A stretch of DNA of 64,000 bases from Aquabacter sediminis (GTDB taxonomy: Bacteria; Pseudomonadota; Alphaproteobacteria; Rhizobiales; Xanthobacteraceae), in NCBI RefSeq assembly GCF_028863665.1, contig NZ_JARBFX010000007.1:62001-126000 (forward strand), read 5' to 3'. Positions 56,301-64,000 of this stretch are shown here, piece by piece. Numbering within the stretch: the stretch's first letter is position 1; each line of letters starts with the position of its first letter. Made by a program: the position numbers and the translations under genes. A model generated the notes under the pieces. That model worked only from the letters and a program-made list of their open reading frames with translations, had not been told where the DNA came from and did not search any database.

Positions 56301-57107
56301 ATGGAAAGCGAGACGTCCCCGTCATGGGGGCGTGCAAGGTGGGGAATGCTGTTTCGGCGGCGCGACAGGCATCCGCCCCCGCCTCCCGGCGGAGAGTGGA
56401 TCGAGCTGCGGCTGGACGATGAGGTGGTGAAGGTGGCGGTGCGCCGTCATCCCTCCGCCCGTCGCCTGACGCTGCGCGTGCGCACGGCCACCCGCGACGT
56501 GGCGCTCACCGCGCCGCCCCATGTCTCCTTCGCCACCGCCAGTGATTTCGTCGCCCGCCACGTGGACTGGGTCCGCGCCCGCCTGGTGCGCCTGCCGGAA
56601 ACGGTGCCATTCGTGCCAGGCGAGACCATCCCGCTGCGCGGCGTGCCCCATCTCATTGTCCATCGGCCGGGTGCCCGTGGCACCTGCTGGGAGGAGGAGG
56701 GGGCGGACGGGATGCGGCTTCTGTGCGTGGCTGGCGAGGAGCCCCATGTGGCGCGCCGGGTCCTCGATCACCTGAAGCGGCTTGCCCGCGCCGAATTGAA
56801 GGCGGCGGTGGCCCGTCATGCGGTGTCCCTGAAGGTGACGGTGGGCCCGATCACACTCCGCGACACCTCCAGCCGCTGGGGCTCGTGCTCGGCGGACGGC
56901 AAGCTTTCCTTTTCGTGGCGGCTGATCCTCGCCCCACCCTTCGTGCTGGACTATCTGGCCGCCCATGAGGTGGCCCATCGGCTGGAGATGAATCACGGCC
57001 CCCATTTCTGGCGGCATGTGGAGCGCGTCTATCCCGACCGGCGCACGGCGGAAGCCTGGCTGCGCGCCCATGGCGCCGGCCTCCACCGCTTCGGCGCGGC
57101 GGGCTGA
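56301..57107 (+). CDS. YgjP/DUF45-type zinc metalloprotease (M48-like)
   Basis: 268 residues (ATG 56301; ATG 56346 is a plausible shorter start at MLFRRRDRHPPP). The C-terminal domain has RDTSSRWGSCSADGKLSFSWRLILAPPFVLDYLAAHEVAHRLEMNHGPHFWRHV, where HEVAH plus the later His form the zinc site. The N-terminal half carries VRRHPSARRLTLRVR, typical of the family. Function unsettled in bacteria. Confidence 0.87.
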   Translation: MESETSPSWGRARWGMLFRRRDRHPPPPPGGEWIELRLDDEVVKVAVRRHPSARRLTLRVRTATRDVALTAPPHVSFATASDFVARHVDWVRARLVRLPETVPFVPGETIPLRGVPHLIVHRPGARGTCWEEEGADGMRLLCVAGEEPHVARRVLDHLKRLARAELKAAVARHAVSLKVTVGPITLRDTSSRWGSCSADGKLSFSWRLILAPPFVLDYLAAHEVAHRLEMNHGPHFWRHVERVYPDRRTAEAWLRAHGAGLHRFGAAG

Positions 57108-57162
57108 GACCCCCCATCGGGCGGCCCGGGACGCGCCCGGGCTCGCCTTCTTTCTGCAAGGA

Positions 57163-57567
57163 TCAGCGCTTTCCGCCCAGCGCGAAACGGCCGGCGCCGG
57201 AGACGAAATAGAACATGGTGCCGCCGACGATGGCCATGTTCTTCAGGAACTGGATCTGCTGGCCCATGGCCATGGCCGGGTCGGCGATTTCCCAGAAACG
57301 GTGCGAGGTGAGCGTCGCCACCAGCACGAAGCCGCCGGCGAGCACCGCTGTCACACGCGGCACCAGGCCCAGCACGAGGAGGATGGGCGCCGCGGTCTCG
57401 GCAACGCCGGCCGCAATGGCCAGGATTTCGGGCATGGGCAGTCCCTTGGCGGCCAGCATCTGGGTGGTGCCGCCAATGTCCATCAGCTTCTTCACGCCCG
57501 AGGGCAGAAGCAGGGCGGCCATCAGGATACGGCCGGTCAGAAGGGCGAGATCGTCCAGGAAGCGCAT
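57163..57567 (-). CDS. DoxX-family membrane protein, first copy
   Basis: 134 residues from ATG 57567 (MRFLDDLALLTGRILMAALLLPSGVKKL), chosen because GAGG sits 5 nt upstream; ATG 57606 would add 13 residues. Four helices, DoxX signature LPSGVKKLMDIGG and RFWE. Relatives form oxidoreductase complexes with thiol or quinone partners. Its tandem paralogue lies just upstream. Confidence 0.85.
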   Translation of the reverse strand: MRFLDDLALLTGRILMAALLLPSGVKKLMDIGGTTQMLAAKGLPMPEILAIAAGVAETAAPILLVLGLVPRVTAVLAGGFVLVATLTSHRFWEIADPAMAMGQQIQFLKNMAIVGGTMFYFVSGAGRFALGGKR

Positions 57568-57709
57568 GAAATCCTCGTCAGCAGGCTGAATCGAGGTCTT
57601 CTTCATGCTGCACCGCAAAATCTCAATGCGGGAGGGGCGCACGATGACGTGAGGACGGCGGGGTCCGCCCCCTCCTCGCCCCCATGTCCGCACACAAGCC
57701 CGTGAGCGC

Positions 57710-58120
57710 CTACCAGTGCCGGCCGAGGGAGAGCGAGAAGCGCCCCGGCCCGGTGACCAGATAGAACATCAACCCGCCCACGATGCCGAGATTCTTCAGG
57801 AACTGGATGAATTGCAGGTCCCACTGGGCAGCGGGAAAGGTCCAGAATTTGTGCGAGACGAAGGTCGCCACCAAGGTGAAGGCGATCAGCCCGAGGGCGG
57901 AGAGGCGCGGAAAGACGCCGAGCAGGATGGCCAGCGGGCCGGCAATCTCCACCGCAATGCCGAGCACGGTGAGCACTTCCGGATAGGGCAGGCCGCTCTT
58001 CACCAGGCTTTGGGTCAGCAGCGCATCGGGATTGGTGAGCTTGTGGACCCCCACCGGCAGGAACAAGGCGGTGATCAGAAGCCGCCCCAGAAGCAGAATG
58101 ACATCGTTCAGCCGGTCCAT
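57710..58120 (-). CDS. DoxX-family membrane protein, second copy
   Basis: 136 residues (MDRLNDVILLLGRLLITALFLPVGVHKLTN). Same four-helix layout as the neighbour, with matching FLPVGVHKL, SHKFWTF, QFIQFLKNLGIVGGLMFY and GRFSL. Clearly a paralogue from tandem duplication, 142 nt upstream on the same strand. Confidence 0.87.
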   Translation of the reverse strand: MDRLNDVILLLGRLLITALFLPVGVHKLTNPDALLTQSLVKSGLPYPEVLTVLGIAVEIAGPLAILLGVFPRLSALGLIAFTLVATFVSHKFWTFPAAQWDLQFIQFLKNLGIVGGLMFYLVTGPGRFSLSLGRHW

Positions 58121-58208
58121 GCGCCCCTCCCCGTCCGCCTCCGGGCGGAACGGGGAAAGCTTAGGCGTCGCCTTTGCGGGCCGGAAGCCCCGGGCGGGTG
58201 TTCTGTCC

Positions 58209-59306
58209 CTAGCGCCCGCCCTTGCGCCCGCGCCCCGCGCTGAACAGGAGATGCGCCGCCAGGGGCATGGCGATGGACAGGCTCGCGAAGCGGAAAATGT
58301 GGTGGGCGCTCATGAAGGCGGGATCGAAGCCCAGGGCAAAGCCCAGGACGCTCATGGTCTCCAGCGCCCCCGGCGCAAACGCCATGACCAGCTTGCCGAT
58401 CTCGTCTCCGGTCAGCCAGGCGGCCAGCAGGGCGAACGCGCCGGAAATGGCCAGTGCGACGAGCACCGCCGCCAGCGCCGCCAGGGCACTTGCCCGAAGG
58501 TCGGCAAGCCGCGTGCCCTCGAACCGCATGCCGACGCCGGCCCCCAGGATGATGAAGCTGGGCACCAGCAGGGCGTCGGGCAGTTGCGCGTCCACGAGCC
58601 CGGTGCCGTGCAGCACGGCGCTTCCCGCCAGCGCGCCCACCAGCAGGCCGCCGGGCACCCGCGCCCGCGCCGCCGCCATGCCGGTGGCAAGGCTGACCGC
58701 CAGCATCAGCGCCACCTGCGGCCAGTCGGTCTCATGGGCGGGGACCGCGATGGTGCCATGCCCCACCCCGGATGCCCCGATGAGATGGGGCAGGGCGGCC
58801 ACCAGTACGAACAGGCGCAGCGACTGGCCGAGCGCCACCTTGCGCATGTCGGCGCCGGAGGTGGCGGCCATGGCCATCACCGCCGAGAGCGCCCCGGGAA
58901 TGGAGGCATAGAAGGCGGTCTCGAAGGGCCAGCGGGCGATCCAGCACAGGAAGGCGGTCACCCCCAGCACGACGGCCACCACGCTCAGCGCCAGGAGCGC
59001 CATGGAGACGGGCCAGGTGGCGGCGCGGGCCAGCATGTCCGGGGAGATGGCCGTCCCCATGGAGCAGCCGAGCACCAGGAAGGCGCAGAAGCGGATGGGG
59101 TCCGGCACGCGCGTCGGCGCCCCGCAGAGCGCGAGGACCGTGACCGCGATGAGGGCGCCGGAGATCCAGGGCGCGGGAATGCCGAGCGCGTGGCAGGCGA
59201 GCCCGCCGAGCGTGCCGGCCACCAGAGTGAGGGTGGCCGGAAGGGCGGCGGCCCGCGCGTCACGGCGCAGGCGATGGAGGGCGTTGGCCGGAAAGACGAA
59301 CCGCAT
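58209..59306 (-). CDS. AbrB-family membrane protein (COG3180 type)
   Basis: 365 residues with about ten helices arranged as two related halves. Family motifs: IPAPWISGALIAVTVLAL, FLVLGCSMGTAISPDML, FYASIPGALSAVMAMAATSGAD and a repeat in the second half, ILGAGVGMRFEGTRL and AFAPGALETMSVLGFALGFDPAFMSAHHIFRF. Often misnamed ammonia monooxygenase or AbrB regulator; a transporter role is likely but the substrate is unknown. Confidence 0.82.
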   Translation of the reverse strand: MRFVFPANALHRLRRDARAAALPATLTLVAGTLGGLACHALGIPAPWISGALIAVTVLALCGAPTRVPDPIRFCAFLVLGCSMGTAISPDMLARAATWPVSMALLALSVVAVVLGVTAFLCWIARWPFETAFYASIPGALSAVMAMAATSGADMRKVALGQSLRLFVLVAALPHLIGASGVGHGTIAVPAHETDWPQVALMLAVSLATGMAAARARVPGGLLVGALAGSAVLHGTGLVDAQLPDALLVPSFIILGAGVGMRFEGTRLADLRASALAALAAVLVALAISGAFALLAAWLTGDEIGKLVMAFAPGALETMSVLGFALGFDPAFMSAHHIFRFASLSIAMPLAAHLLFSAGRGRKGGR

Positions 59307-59312
59307 GAAAGA

Positions 59313-60530
59313 TCAGGCGCGCCCCTTGATCCAGCGGGCGAGGCGCTGGGCGGCCTCGTCCAACTGATGGGCGCCGCGGGCGAAGCACAGGCGCAGGAAG
59401 CCCTCGCCGCCGGCGCCGAAGGCGGTGCCGGGCGCAAGGCCCACATTGGCCTCGTCCACCAGCTTCAGGCCGAGCTTGCGCACGTCGCTTTCGCCGGCGA
59501 TGCCGAAGAAGAGGTAGAAGGCGCCGGGCGGCTTCACCAGGTCCACCTTGCCGGTGGCCAGCAGCGTGTCGGCGACCAGGTCGCGGCCGAGGCGGGCGCG
59601 GGCGATCTGCTCCTTCACGAAGGGCTCGCCTTCCTCCAGCGCCGCGATCGCCCCGCGCTGCATGAAGGCGGCGACCCCCGAGGTGGAATATTGCACGAGA
59701 TTTTCGATCACCTGACCCAAAGCGGGGGGCGCCTCGATCCAGCCGATGCGCCAGCCGGTCATGGCCCAGTTCTTTGAGAAGGTCTGCACGAAGAGGATGT
59801 GGTCGTCGGGCGCCATCACGTCATGGAAGGAGGGGGCCCGCTCGCCCCCCTCATAATAGAAGCGCCCATAGATCTCGTCGGCGATGATCCACAGCCCCTT
59901 GGCGCGGGCCAGCGCCAGCAGGGCTTTCAGGTCGTCATGGGTGGCGACGAAGCCGGTGGGGTTAGCGGGCGTGTTGATGAAGAGGGCGCGGGTGCGCGGC
60001 GTCACGGCGGCGGCGATGCGGTCGATGTCCAGGGTGAAGCCCTCCGGCCCATAGGCCAGCGGCACCTCCACCGCAGTGGCGCCTGCCTTCTGGGCGGCCG
60101 CCGCCGCATTGGGCCAGGCGGGGGTGGGCAGGATCATCTCGTCGCCCGCGCCCAGCGCCAGGGCCACCGCCACATGGATGGCCTGCATGCCCGAGCCGGT
60201 GACGAAATAGCGGGTGGGATCCGCCGGCACGCCATAGAGCTCCGCATGATAGCGGGCCAGCGCATCGCGCAGCTCGGGAATGCCGCGCTGCCAGGTGTAG
60301 AAGGTCTCGCCCCCATGGAGCGCCTTGGCGGCGGCCTCGCAGATGAAAGCGGGGGTGGGCACGTCGCCCTCGCCGGCCCAGAGCGGGATCATGCCGGGGC
60401 GGTTGCGGCCGTAATTCATCACCTCGACGATGCCGCTCTCCGGCAAGGCGCGCACATGGTCGCGCACGCGGTCGAGGAAGGGGTCGGAGGCGGATTCGAG
60501 CGGCAAGGCAGGGGAGGGGGAGGCAGTCAT
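59313..60530 (-). CDS. PLP-dependent class I/II aminotransferase
   Basis: 405 residues from ATG 60530. PLP lysine in FSKNWAMTGWRIGW; NTPANPTGFVATHDDL and IIADEIYGRFYYEG (Asp/Tyr of the cofactor site); the C-terminal Arg is in FLRLCFARG. The closest description is an aspartate/aromatic-type aminotransferase of subgroup I. The preceding 18 codons lack a good start context. The substrate cannot be read from the sequence. Confidence 0.9.
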   Translation of the reverse strand: MTASPSPALPLESASDPFLDRVRDHVRALPESGIVEVMNYGRNRPGMIPLWAGEGDVPTPAFICEAAAKALHGGETFYTWQRGIPELRDALARYHAELYGVPADPTRYFVTGSGMQAIHVAVALALGAGDEMILPTPAWPNAAAAAQKAGATAVEVPLAYGPEGFTLDIDRIAAAVTPRTRALFINTPANPTGFVATHDDLKALLALARAKGLWIIADEIYGRFYYEGGERAPSFHDVMAPDDHILFVQTFSKNWAMTGWRIGWIEAPPALGQVIENLVQYSTSGVAAFMQRGAIAALEEGEPFVKEQIARARLGRDLVADTLLATGKVDLVKPPGAFYLFFGIAGESDVRKLGLKLVDEANVGLAPGTAFGAGGEGFLRLCFARGAHQLDEAAQRLARWIKGRA

Positions 60531-60772
60531 GGCGGGTTCCGGGCGGGGCGGCGCGCACCCCTGGTCGGCGGGTGGACGGACCATACAGGCAGACGGGCGC
60601 GCCTTCTCATCAAAACCCGTGATCCAGAAATCAGGACCATTGATGCATTCCCCATGGGAAGCGCGATTTTTTGCATTCCTGCAACGGACTATTGCAAAGA
60701 CGAGGCTTCCCGAATGCCCTGCGCCTGCCTACCTCTGGCGCCATAAGCCCATCCCTGCTTCGGAGGAAGCGC

Positions 60773-61363
60773 ATGCCCTACACGATCGACCAGGCGGCCC
60801 TCGACACCCTCTTTCTCAAGGCCCGGTCCCAGAATGGCTGGACCGACAAGCCGGTGAGCGAGGAGGAGCTGCGCGAGCTCTATCATCTCCTGGTCCATGC
60901 CCCGACCTCGGCCAACACCCAGCCGGCGCGCTTCGTGTTCCTGCGTTCGGAAGAGGCCAAGCAGCGCCTCGCCCCGGCCTTGTCGCCCGGCAATGTGAAG
61001 GCGCTGGCCGCCCCGGTGATCGTGCTGATCGGCTACGACCTGGAATTCTACGAGAAGATCCCGCAGGTGTTCCCGCACAATCCCGGCTTCAAGGACCTGT
61101 TCCTGAACAATCCGGGCATGGTTGAGCCCCACGCCTTCCGCAATTCCTCCCTCCAGGGCGCCTATCTCATCCTCGCCGCCCGCGCGGTGGGCCTGGATGT
61201 GGGTCCCATGTCGGGCTTCGACGCGGCCAAGGTGGATGCGGAATTCTTCCCCGGCGGCAAGGTGAAGACCAATTTCATCGCGGCGCTCGGCCATGGCGAC
61301 CCCACCAAGGTGATGGACCGCCTGCCGCGCCTCGCCTTCGACGAGGTGGCGCAGGTCCTCTGA
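60773..61363 (+). CDS. RutE/HadB-type nitroreductase, putative malonic semialdehyde reductase
   Basis: 196 residues, ATG 60773 with CGGAGGAAG upstream. FMN-nitroreductase fold: HAPTSANTQPARFVFLRSEEAK, APVIVLIGYDLEFYEKIPQVFPHNPGFKDLF and LAARAVGLDVGPMSGFDAAKVDAEFF match the RutE subgroup. In the Rut pyrimidine pathway RutE reduces malonic semialdehyde, but no other rut gene is present here, so a general aldehyde or enone reductase role is equally possible. Confidence 0.85.
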   Translation: MPYTIDQAALDTLFLKARSQNGWTDKPVSEEELRELYHLLVHAPTSANTQPARFVFLRSEEAKQRLAPALSPGNVKALAAPVIVLIGYDLEFYEKIPQVFPHNPGFKDLFLNNPGMVEPHAFRNSSLQGAYLILAARAVGLDVGPMSGFDAAKVDAEFFPGGKVKTNFIAALGHGDPTKVMDRLPRLAFDEVAQVL

Positions 61364-61392
61364 TCCCTCTTTCGGGATAGCGGGTGAAGGAG

Positions 61393-61425
61393 AGGCGGCC
61401 GGAAATTTCCGGTCGCCTTTTCTTT
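61393..61425 (+). terminator. Rho-independent terminator after the RutE-like gene
   Basis: AGGCGGCCGGAAA and TTTCCGGTCGCCT pair with one mismatch over 13 bp, followed by TTTTCTTT. It lies 30 nt past the stop. The arms directly abut, so the hairpin forms by opening the central AAATTT. Confidence 0.7.
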
Positions 61426-61474
61426 GTCTTCCGTGGCAGCATCCCGCCATTGCCCTGACGCCGGAGGAGGACCT

Positions 61475-61972
61475 GTGAATCCGAAGCGCCAGATCCATGA
61501 GGCCGGCCATCGGCGCAAATTCCTCGTCATCATCGACGAGACGCCGGAATGCGACCGCGCGCTCTATTATGCCAGCCGCCGCGCCGCGCGCACCGGCGCG
61601 GGCGTGGTCATGCTCGGCATCCTGGAGCTGGAGGGCGTGGCCCAGCAATGGTTCGGGGTGGGCGATCTCATGCGCGCCGAGGCGACCGAGGCCATGCAGG
61701 AGCGGCTCGACCATTTCGCCGCCCGGGCCAAGCGCGTCTCCGGCATCGAGCCCGAGCCCGCCATCCGGGAAGGCAGCCGCGCCGAGGCCATCCTCTCCTT
61801 GATTGCCGATGACCGCGACATTGCCGTCCTGGTGCTCGCCTCCGGCACCGGCAGCGAAGGGCCGGGACCGCTGGTGACCTTGCTGGCCGGTCCCGCCTCC
61901 GCCCGCTTCCCCATCCCCGTGACCATCGTGCCCGGCGCGCTCTCCGACGAGGAGCTGGACGCGCTGGCTTGA
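61475..61972 (+). CDS. Universal stress protein (UspA family)
   Basis: 165 residues from GTG 61475, with CCGGAGGAGG 4 nt upstream. The N-terminal strand KFLVIIDETPECDRALYYASRRAARTGAGVVML and the DIAVLVLASGTGSEGPGPLVTLL/FPIPVTIVPG ATP-loop region fit the Usp fold. The canonical G-x2-G-x9-G(S/T) loop is degenerate, so ATP binding is uncertain. It precedes the phosphatase regulator gene in the same frame by 70 nt, suggesting one stress-response unit. Confidence 0.82.
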   Translation: MNPKRQIHEAGHRRKFLVIIDETPECDRALYYASRRAARTGAGVVMLGILELEGVAQQWFGVGDLMRAEATEAMQERLDHFAARAKRVSGIEPEPAIREGSRAEAILSLIADDRDIAVLVLASGTGSEGPGPLVTLLAGPASARFPIPVTIVPGALSDEELDALA

Positions 61973-62041
61973 CGGGGCGCCGGCCGCCCGCCCACCTTGC
62001 GCAAGGGGCCGGGCTGGTTCCTTTCAGCGGGGCGGGATGCG

Positions 62042-64000
62042 GTGAGACTGTTCGAGGCGCGGCGTCCGGCGACGCTGGAAGAAGTGTCCTGGCTGCGCAA
62101 GGCGCTGCGGCGGCAATTGCTGCAATTGCGGGTGGGGGCCGACATTACCGACGAGGTGGTGCTGGCCATCGCGGAACTGGCCGCCAATGCGGTGCGCCAC
62201 GCCTGGCCGCGCCCCAGCGAGATCGCGCTCTCCGCCGAGCTGGACGGCATCGTCCTCACCTTGACCCTGGAAGAGGATGGGGGCCCCTTCGAGGCCTTTC
62301 CCAAGCGCTGGGCCGGGGCAACGCTGGCCGGCACCGGGGCGGACGGCACATCGGGCCGGGGCCTGGCGCTCGCCCGCAGCGCGCTGGACCGCGCCGACTA
62401 TGTGCCCGGAACGCCCAACCGGCTCGTGGCAAGGCGCCAGCTTGCCCGCCGGCGGCCGCTGGTGCTGGTGGTGGAGGACGAGGAGATCCTCCTCGACACC
62501 TATCTCAACCTGCTGGAGCCCCATTATCGCGTGCTGGCGGCCGCGACATTGAAGGAAGCCCTGGCCCTGGCGCGCGAGACTCGCGTTGATCTCATCCTCA
62601 CCGACTTCCATCTGGCCGGGGAGCCCGGCACCGCCTTGGTGGAGGCGCTGGAGGACGACACCGCCCGCCCGCCCATCCCCATTGTCATGATCACGGGCGA
62701 TCCCAGCGTGCGGGTGCGGGCGCTGGAATTGGGGGTGGACACCTTCCTCACCAAGCCGGTGCAACCGGAGGCGCTGCTGGAGACGGTGAAGCTGGCCCTG
62801 GTGCGGGCCATGCGCCAGCGGGCGCGGCTGTTCCGCTATTTCGGCTCGGCGCTGGAGGAACTGGTGCGGCCCGCACTGCCGGAGCGGCTCGGCCCCTTCC
62901 GCGCCACCCTGCGCACGGACACCGCCGACATTGGCGGGGGCGATCTGGTGGTGCACCTGCCGCTGGAGGGGCGCGACCGGGTGGTGCTGGTGGACGTGAT
63001 GGGCCACGGCATCAATGCCAAGGCCGGCGCGGTGGCGCAGGCGGCCATGCTGCGGGGGCTGAACGCCGCCGCCCTTCTGCCGCCGGCCGAACTGCTGGCG
63101 CGCTGGTCTGGCGTGATCTTTTCCGAGCCGGCCTTCGACGCGGCGCTCGCCACGGCGCTGGTGGCGGACCTTCATCACGACGGCACCATCGAGATCGCCT
63201 CCGCCGGCCATCCCCATCCCATGGTGGTGGGCGCGTCCGGCGCGCGCAGCCTTGCCGCTGACGGGCCTCTGCTCGGCTTCACCGATGCGGCCACCTATGA
63301 ATCGGTCACGCTCCGCCTCGCTCCCGGCGAACGGCTGGTGCTGGCCACCGACGGGCTCGACCCGGCCGAACTGGCCAGCGGCGGGCCGTGTCCCGATTGG
63401 CTGATCGAGATCCTCGCCGCCCAGGCCGCCGCCCCGCTGGAGCGCGCCGCCAACCGGGCGGCGGGGCGCATCGCGGCGCGGCTGGGGCCAAGCCCCGAGG
63501 ACGATTGGCTGCTCATCCTCATCGAGGCGGAGGCCGACGCCGTCCTGCCGGAGGAGGGGGGCGAGGGGGACGATGTCGGTCGCCCAGCAGATATGGCCGC
63601 GCCCGCGCCCGCGTCTCCGCCCGAGATAAGGGAGCCGGTGGGCGCGATCCCGGCGCCGGTGTTGCCGGCGTCGGCGGACACGGACGTGGATTTTTCCGGG
63701 GTCGCGGCGCTGCGTCGGGCCGTGGGCGAGGAGAATTTCCAGCGCCTTGCCGGCCGTTTCGTGGACGGGACGGCGCAGCGCTTCGCCGATTGGGGGGAAT
63801 TGGTGGCGCGCGAGGATGCGGACGCGCTTATTGCGCCGGCCCATGCGCTGGCCGGGCTGCTCGGCCAGTTCGGTCTGAACGGCGCGGCTGCCCTGGCGCG
63901 GTCGGCGGAGCGGGACCCGGAGGCGGATGCGCGGCTTTCGGCGGCGCGCCGTGTGGTCGCCCAGGCCGAGCGGGAAGTGGCGCTGCTCAAGGCCTGGCTT
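62042..64000 (+). CDS. Multidomain regulator: RsbW-like ATPase, receiver, PP2C (SpoIIE) phosphatase, HPt; truncated by window end
   Basis: 653 residues are visible with no stop, from GTG 62042 (TTG 61997 is an alternative). Order: an anti-sigma-type HATPase (about 1-135; ELAANAVRHAW, EEDGGPFEAF, SGRGLALARSAL); a receiver (about 138-255; VVEDEE, phospho-acceptor Asp188 in LTDFHLAG, Lys in FLTKPV); a PP2C/SpoIIE phosphatase (about 275-500; TADIGGGDLVVHLP, VDVMGHGINAKAGA, ASAGHPHPMVV, LATDGLDPAE); an Ala/Pro linker; an HPt domain with His601 in AHALAGLLGQFG. It probably regulates an anti-sigma-antagonist pathway, as the PhyR/NepR or Rsb-type stress systems do, and could act as both kinase and phosphatase. 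Confidence 0.85.
   Translation, partial: MRLFEARRPATLEEVSWLRKALRRQLLQLRVGADITDEVVLAIAELAANAVRHAWPRPSEIALSAELDGIVLTLTLEEDGGPFEAFPKRWAGATLAGTGADGTSGRGLALARSALDRADYVPGTPNRLVARRQLARRRPLVLVVEDEEILLDTYLNLLEPHYRVLAAATLKEALALARETRVDLILTDFHLAGEPGTALVEALEDDTARPPIPIVMITGDPSVRVRALELGVDTFLTKPVQPEALLETVKLALVRAMRQRARLFRYFGSALEELVRPALPERLGPFRATLRTDTADIGGGDLVVHLPLEGRDRVVLVDVMGHGINAKAGAVAQAAMLRGLNAAALLPPAELLARWSGVIFSEPAFDAALATALVADLHHDGTIEIASAGHPHPMVVGASGARSLAADGPLLGFTDAATYESVTLRLAPGERLVLATDGLDPAELASGGPCPDWLIEILAAQAAAPLERAANRAAGRIAARLGPSPEDDWLLILIEAEADAVLPEEGGEGDDVGRPADMAAPAPASPPEIREPVGAIPAPVLPASADTDVDFSGVAALRRAVGEENFQRLAGRFVDGTAQRFADWGELVAREDADALIAPAHALAGLLGQFGLNGAAALARSAERDPEADARLSAARRVVAQAEREVALLKAWL

Noticed and set aside
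1-64000. tRNA, rRNA, CRISPR, prophage or insertion sequences
   Set aside because: Looked for T-loop-like GTTCGA contexts in gaps, regularly spaced repeats, and transposase or integrase motifs; none were seen. A covariance-model scan could still reveal small RNAs.

Overview
The window is a visibly GC-rich chromosomal segment from an alphaproteobacterium, most likely of the order Hyphomicrobiales and plausibly near Xanthobacter/Azorhizobium/Bradyrhizobium. The evidence is a fixLJ pair beside a FixK-type box, the regB/regA redox pair, intracellular PHA depolymerase, BluB, and the mnmE / mnmG-rsmG-parA-parB / rho-hemJ-hemE / ppsR-maf-aroE-coaE-dnaQ neighbourhood that surrounds the origin in this class. 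No tRNA, rRNA, CRISPR array, prophage or insertion sequence was recognised. The family assignment is inference from gene content only.

Layout. 1-2220: the 3' part of fixL, then fixJ and a single-domain response regulator preceded by a FixK/FNR box and a palindrome that covers its ribosome binding site. 2367-5036: a Pat-like acyl-CoA synthetase/acetyltransferase fusion. 5055-10840: a conserved membrane protein, purA and ppc. 10841-15428: a type I secretion ABC transporter with its HlyD adaptor and a methyltransferase-like gene. 15617-18292: etfB-etfA-hbd, a beta-oxidation/PHB-linked electron transfer set. 18348-23342: tlpA divergent from argH, then bluB, lptM-like, lysA and a small membrane protein. 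23346-27834: mutS and a PiT phosphate transporter. 28016-32497: parB, parA, rsmG and mnmG, transcribed leftward. 32498-36559: an accessory island between mnmG and mnmE with four small peptide genes, a HlyD/NHLP-like membrane fusion protein and an acyltransferase. 36733-41763: mnmE, a YyaL-type protein and a glycosyltransferase. 42059-49480: rho, hemJ, hemE, the likely replication origin (45280-45625), ppsR, maf, aroE, coaE and dnaQ. 49483-58120: FUSC transporter, YihY, MmcB, regA, regB, phaZ, a YgjP-type metalloprotease and two DoxX proteins. 58209-64000: AbrB-type membrane protein, aminotransferase, RutE-like nitroreductase, a universal stress protein and a large multidomain phosphatase regulator that runs off the end.

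Three elements deserve most attention. First, the four tandem small genes at 32928-33968 share a double-glycine-type leader motif, and three of them share a W-x-x-[IV]-K-x-W-F-x-N-L-F tail. They lie directly upstream of a membrane fusion protein resembling those of NHLP peptide-export systems, so they look like an undescribed family of exported peptides. Second, the hemE-ppsR interval has the layout of Caulobacter Cori: an AT-rich core with GANTC sites, a perfect CtrA box TTAA-N7-TTAAC and a second near-match. Third, four parS sites (TGTTTCACGTGAAAC core) lie at 30.4-36.7 kb, beside parAB and 9-15 kb from that origin. They form one origin/segregation domain into which the peptide island has been placed.

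Redox control is another theme: FixL/FixJ at one end (with Arg where haem-FixL proteins have the haem-ligating His) and RegB/RegA with intact quinone and redox-Cys motifs near the other.
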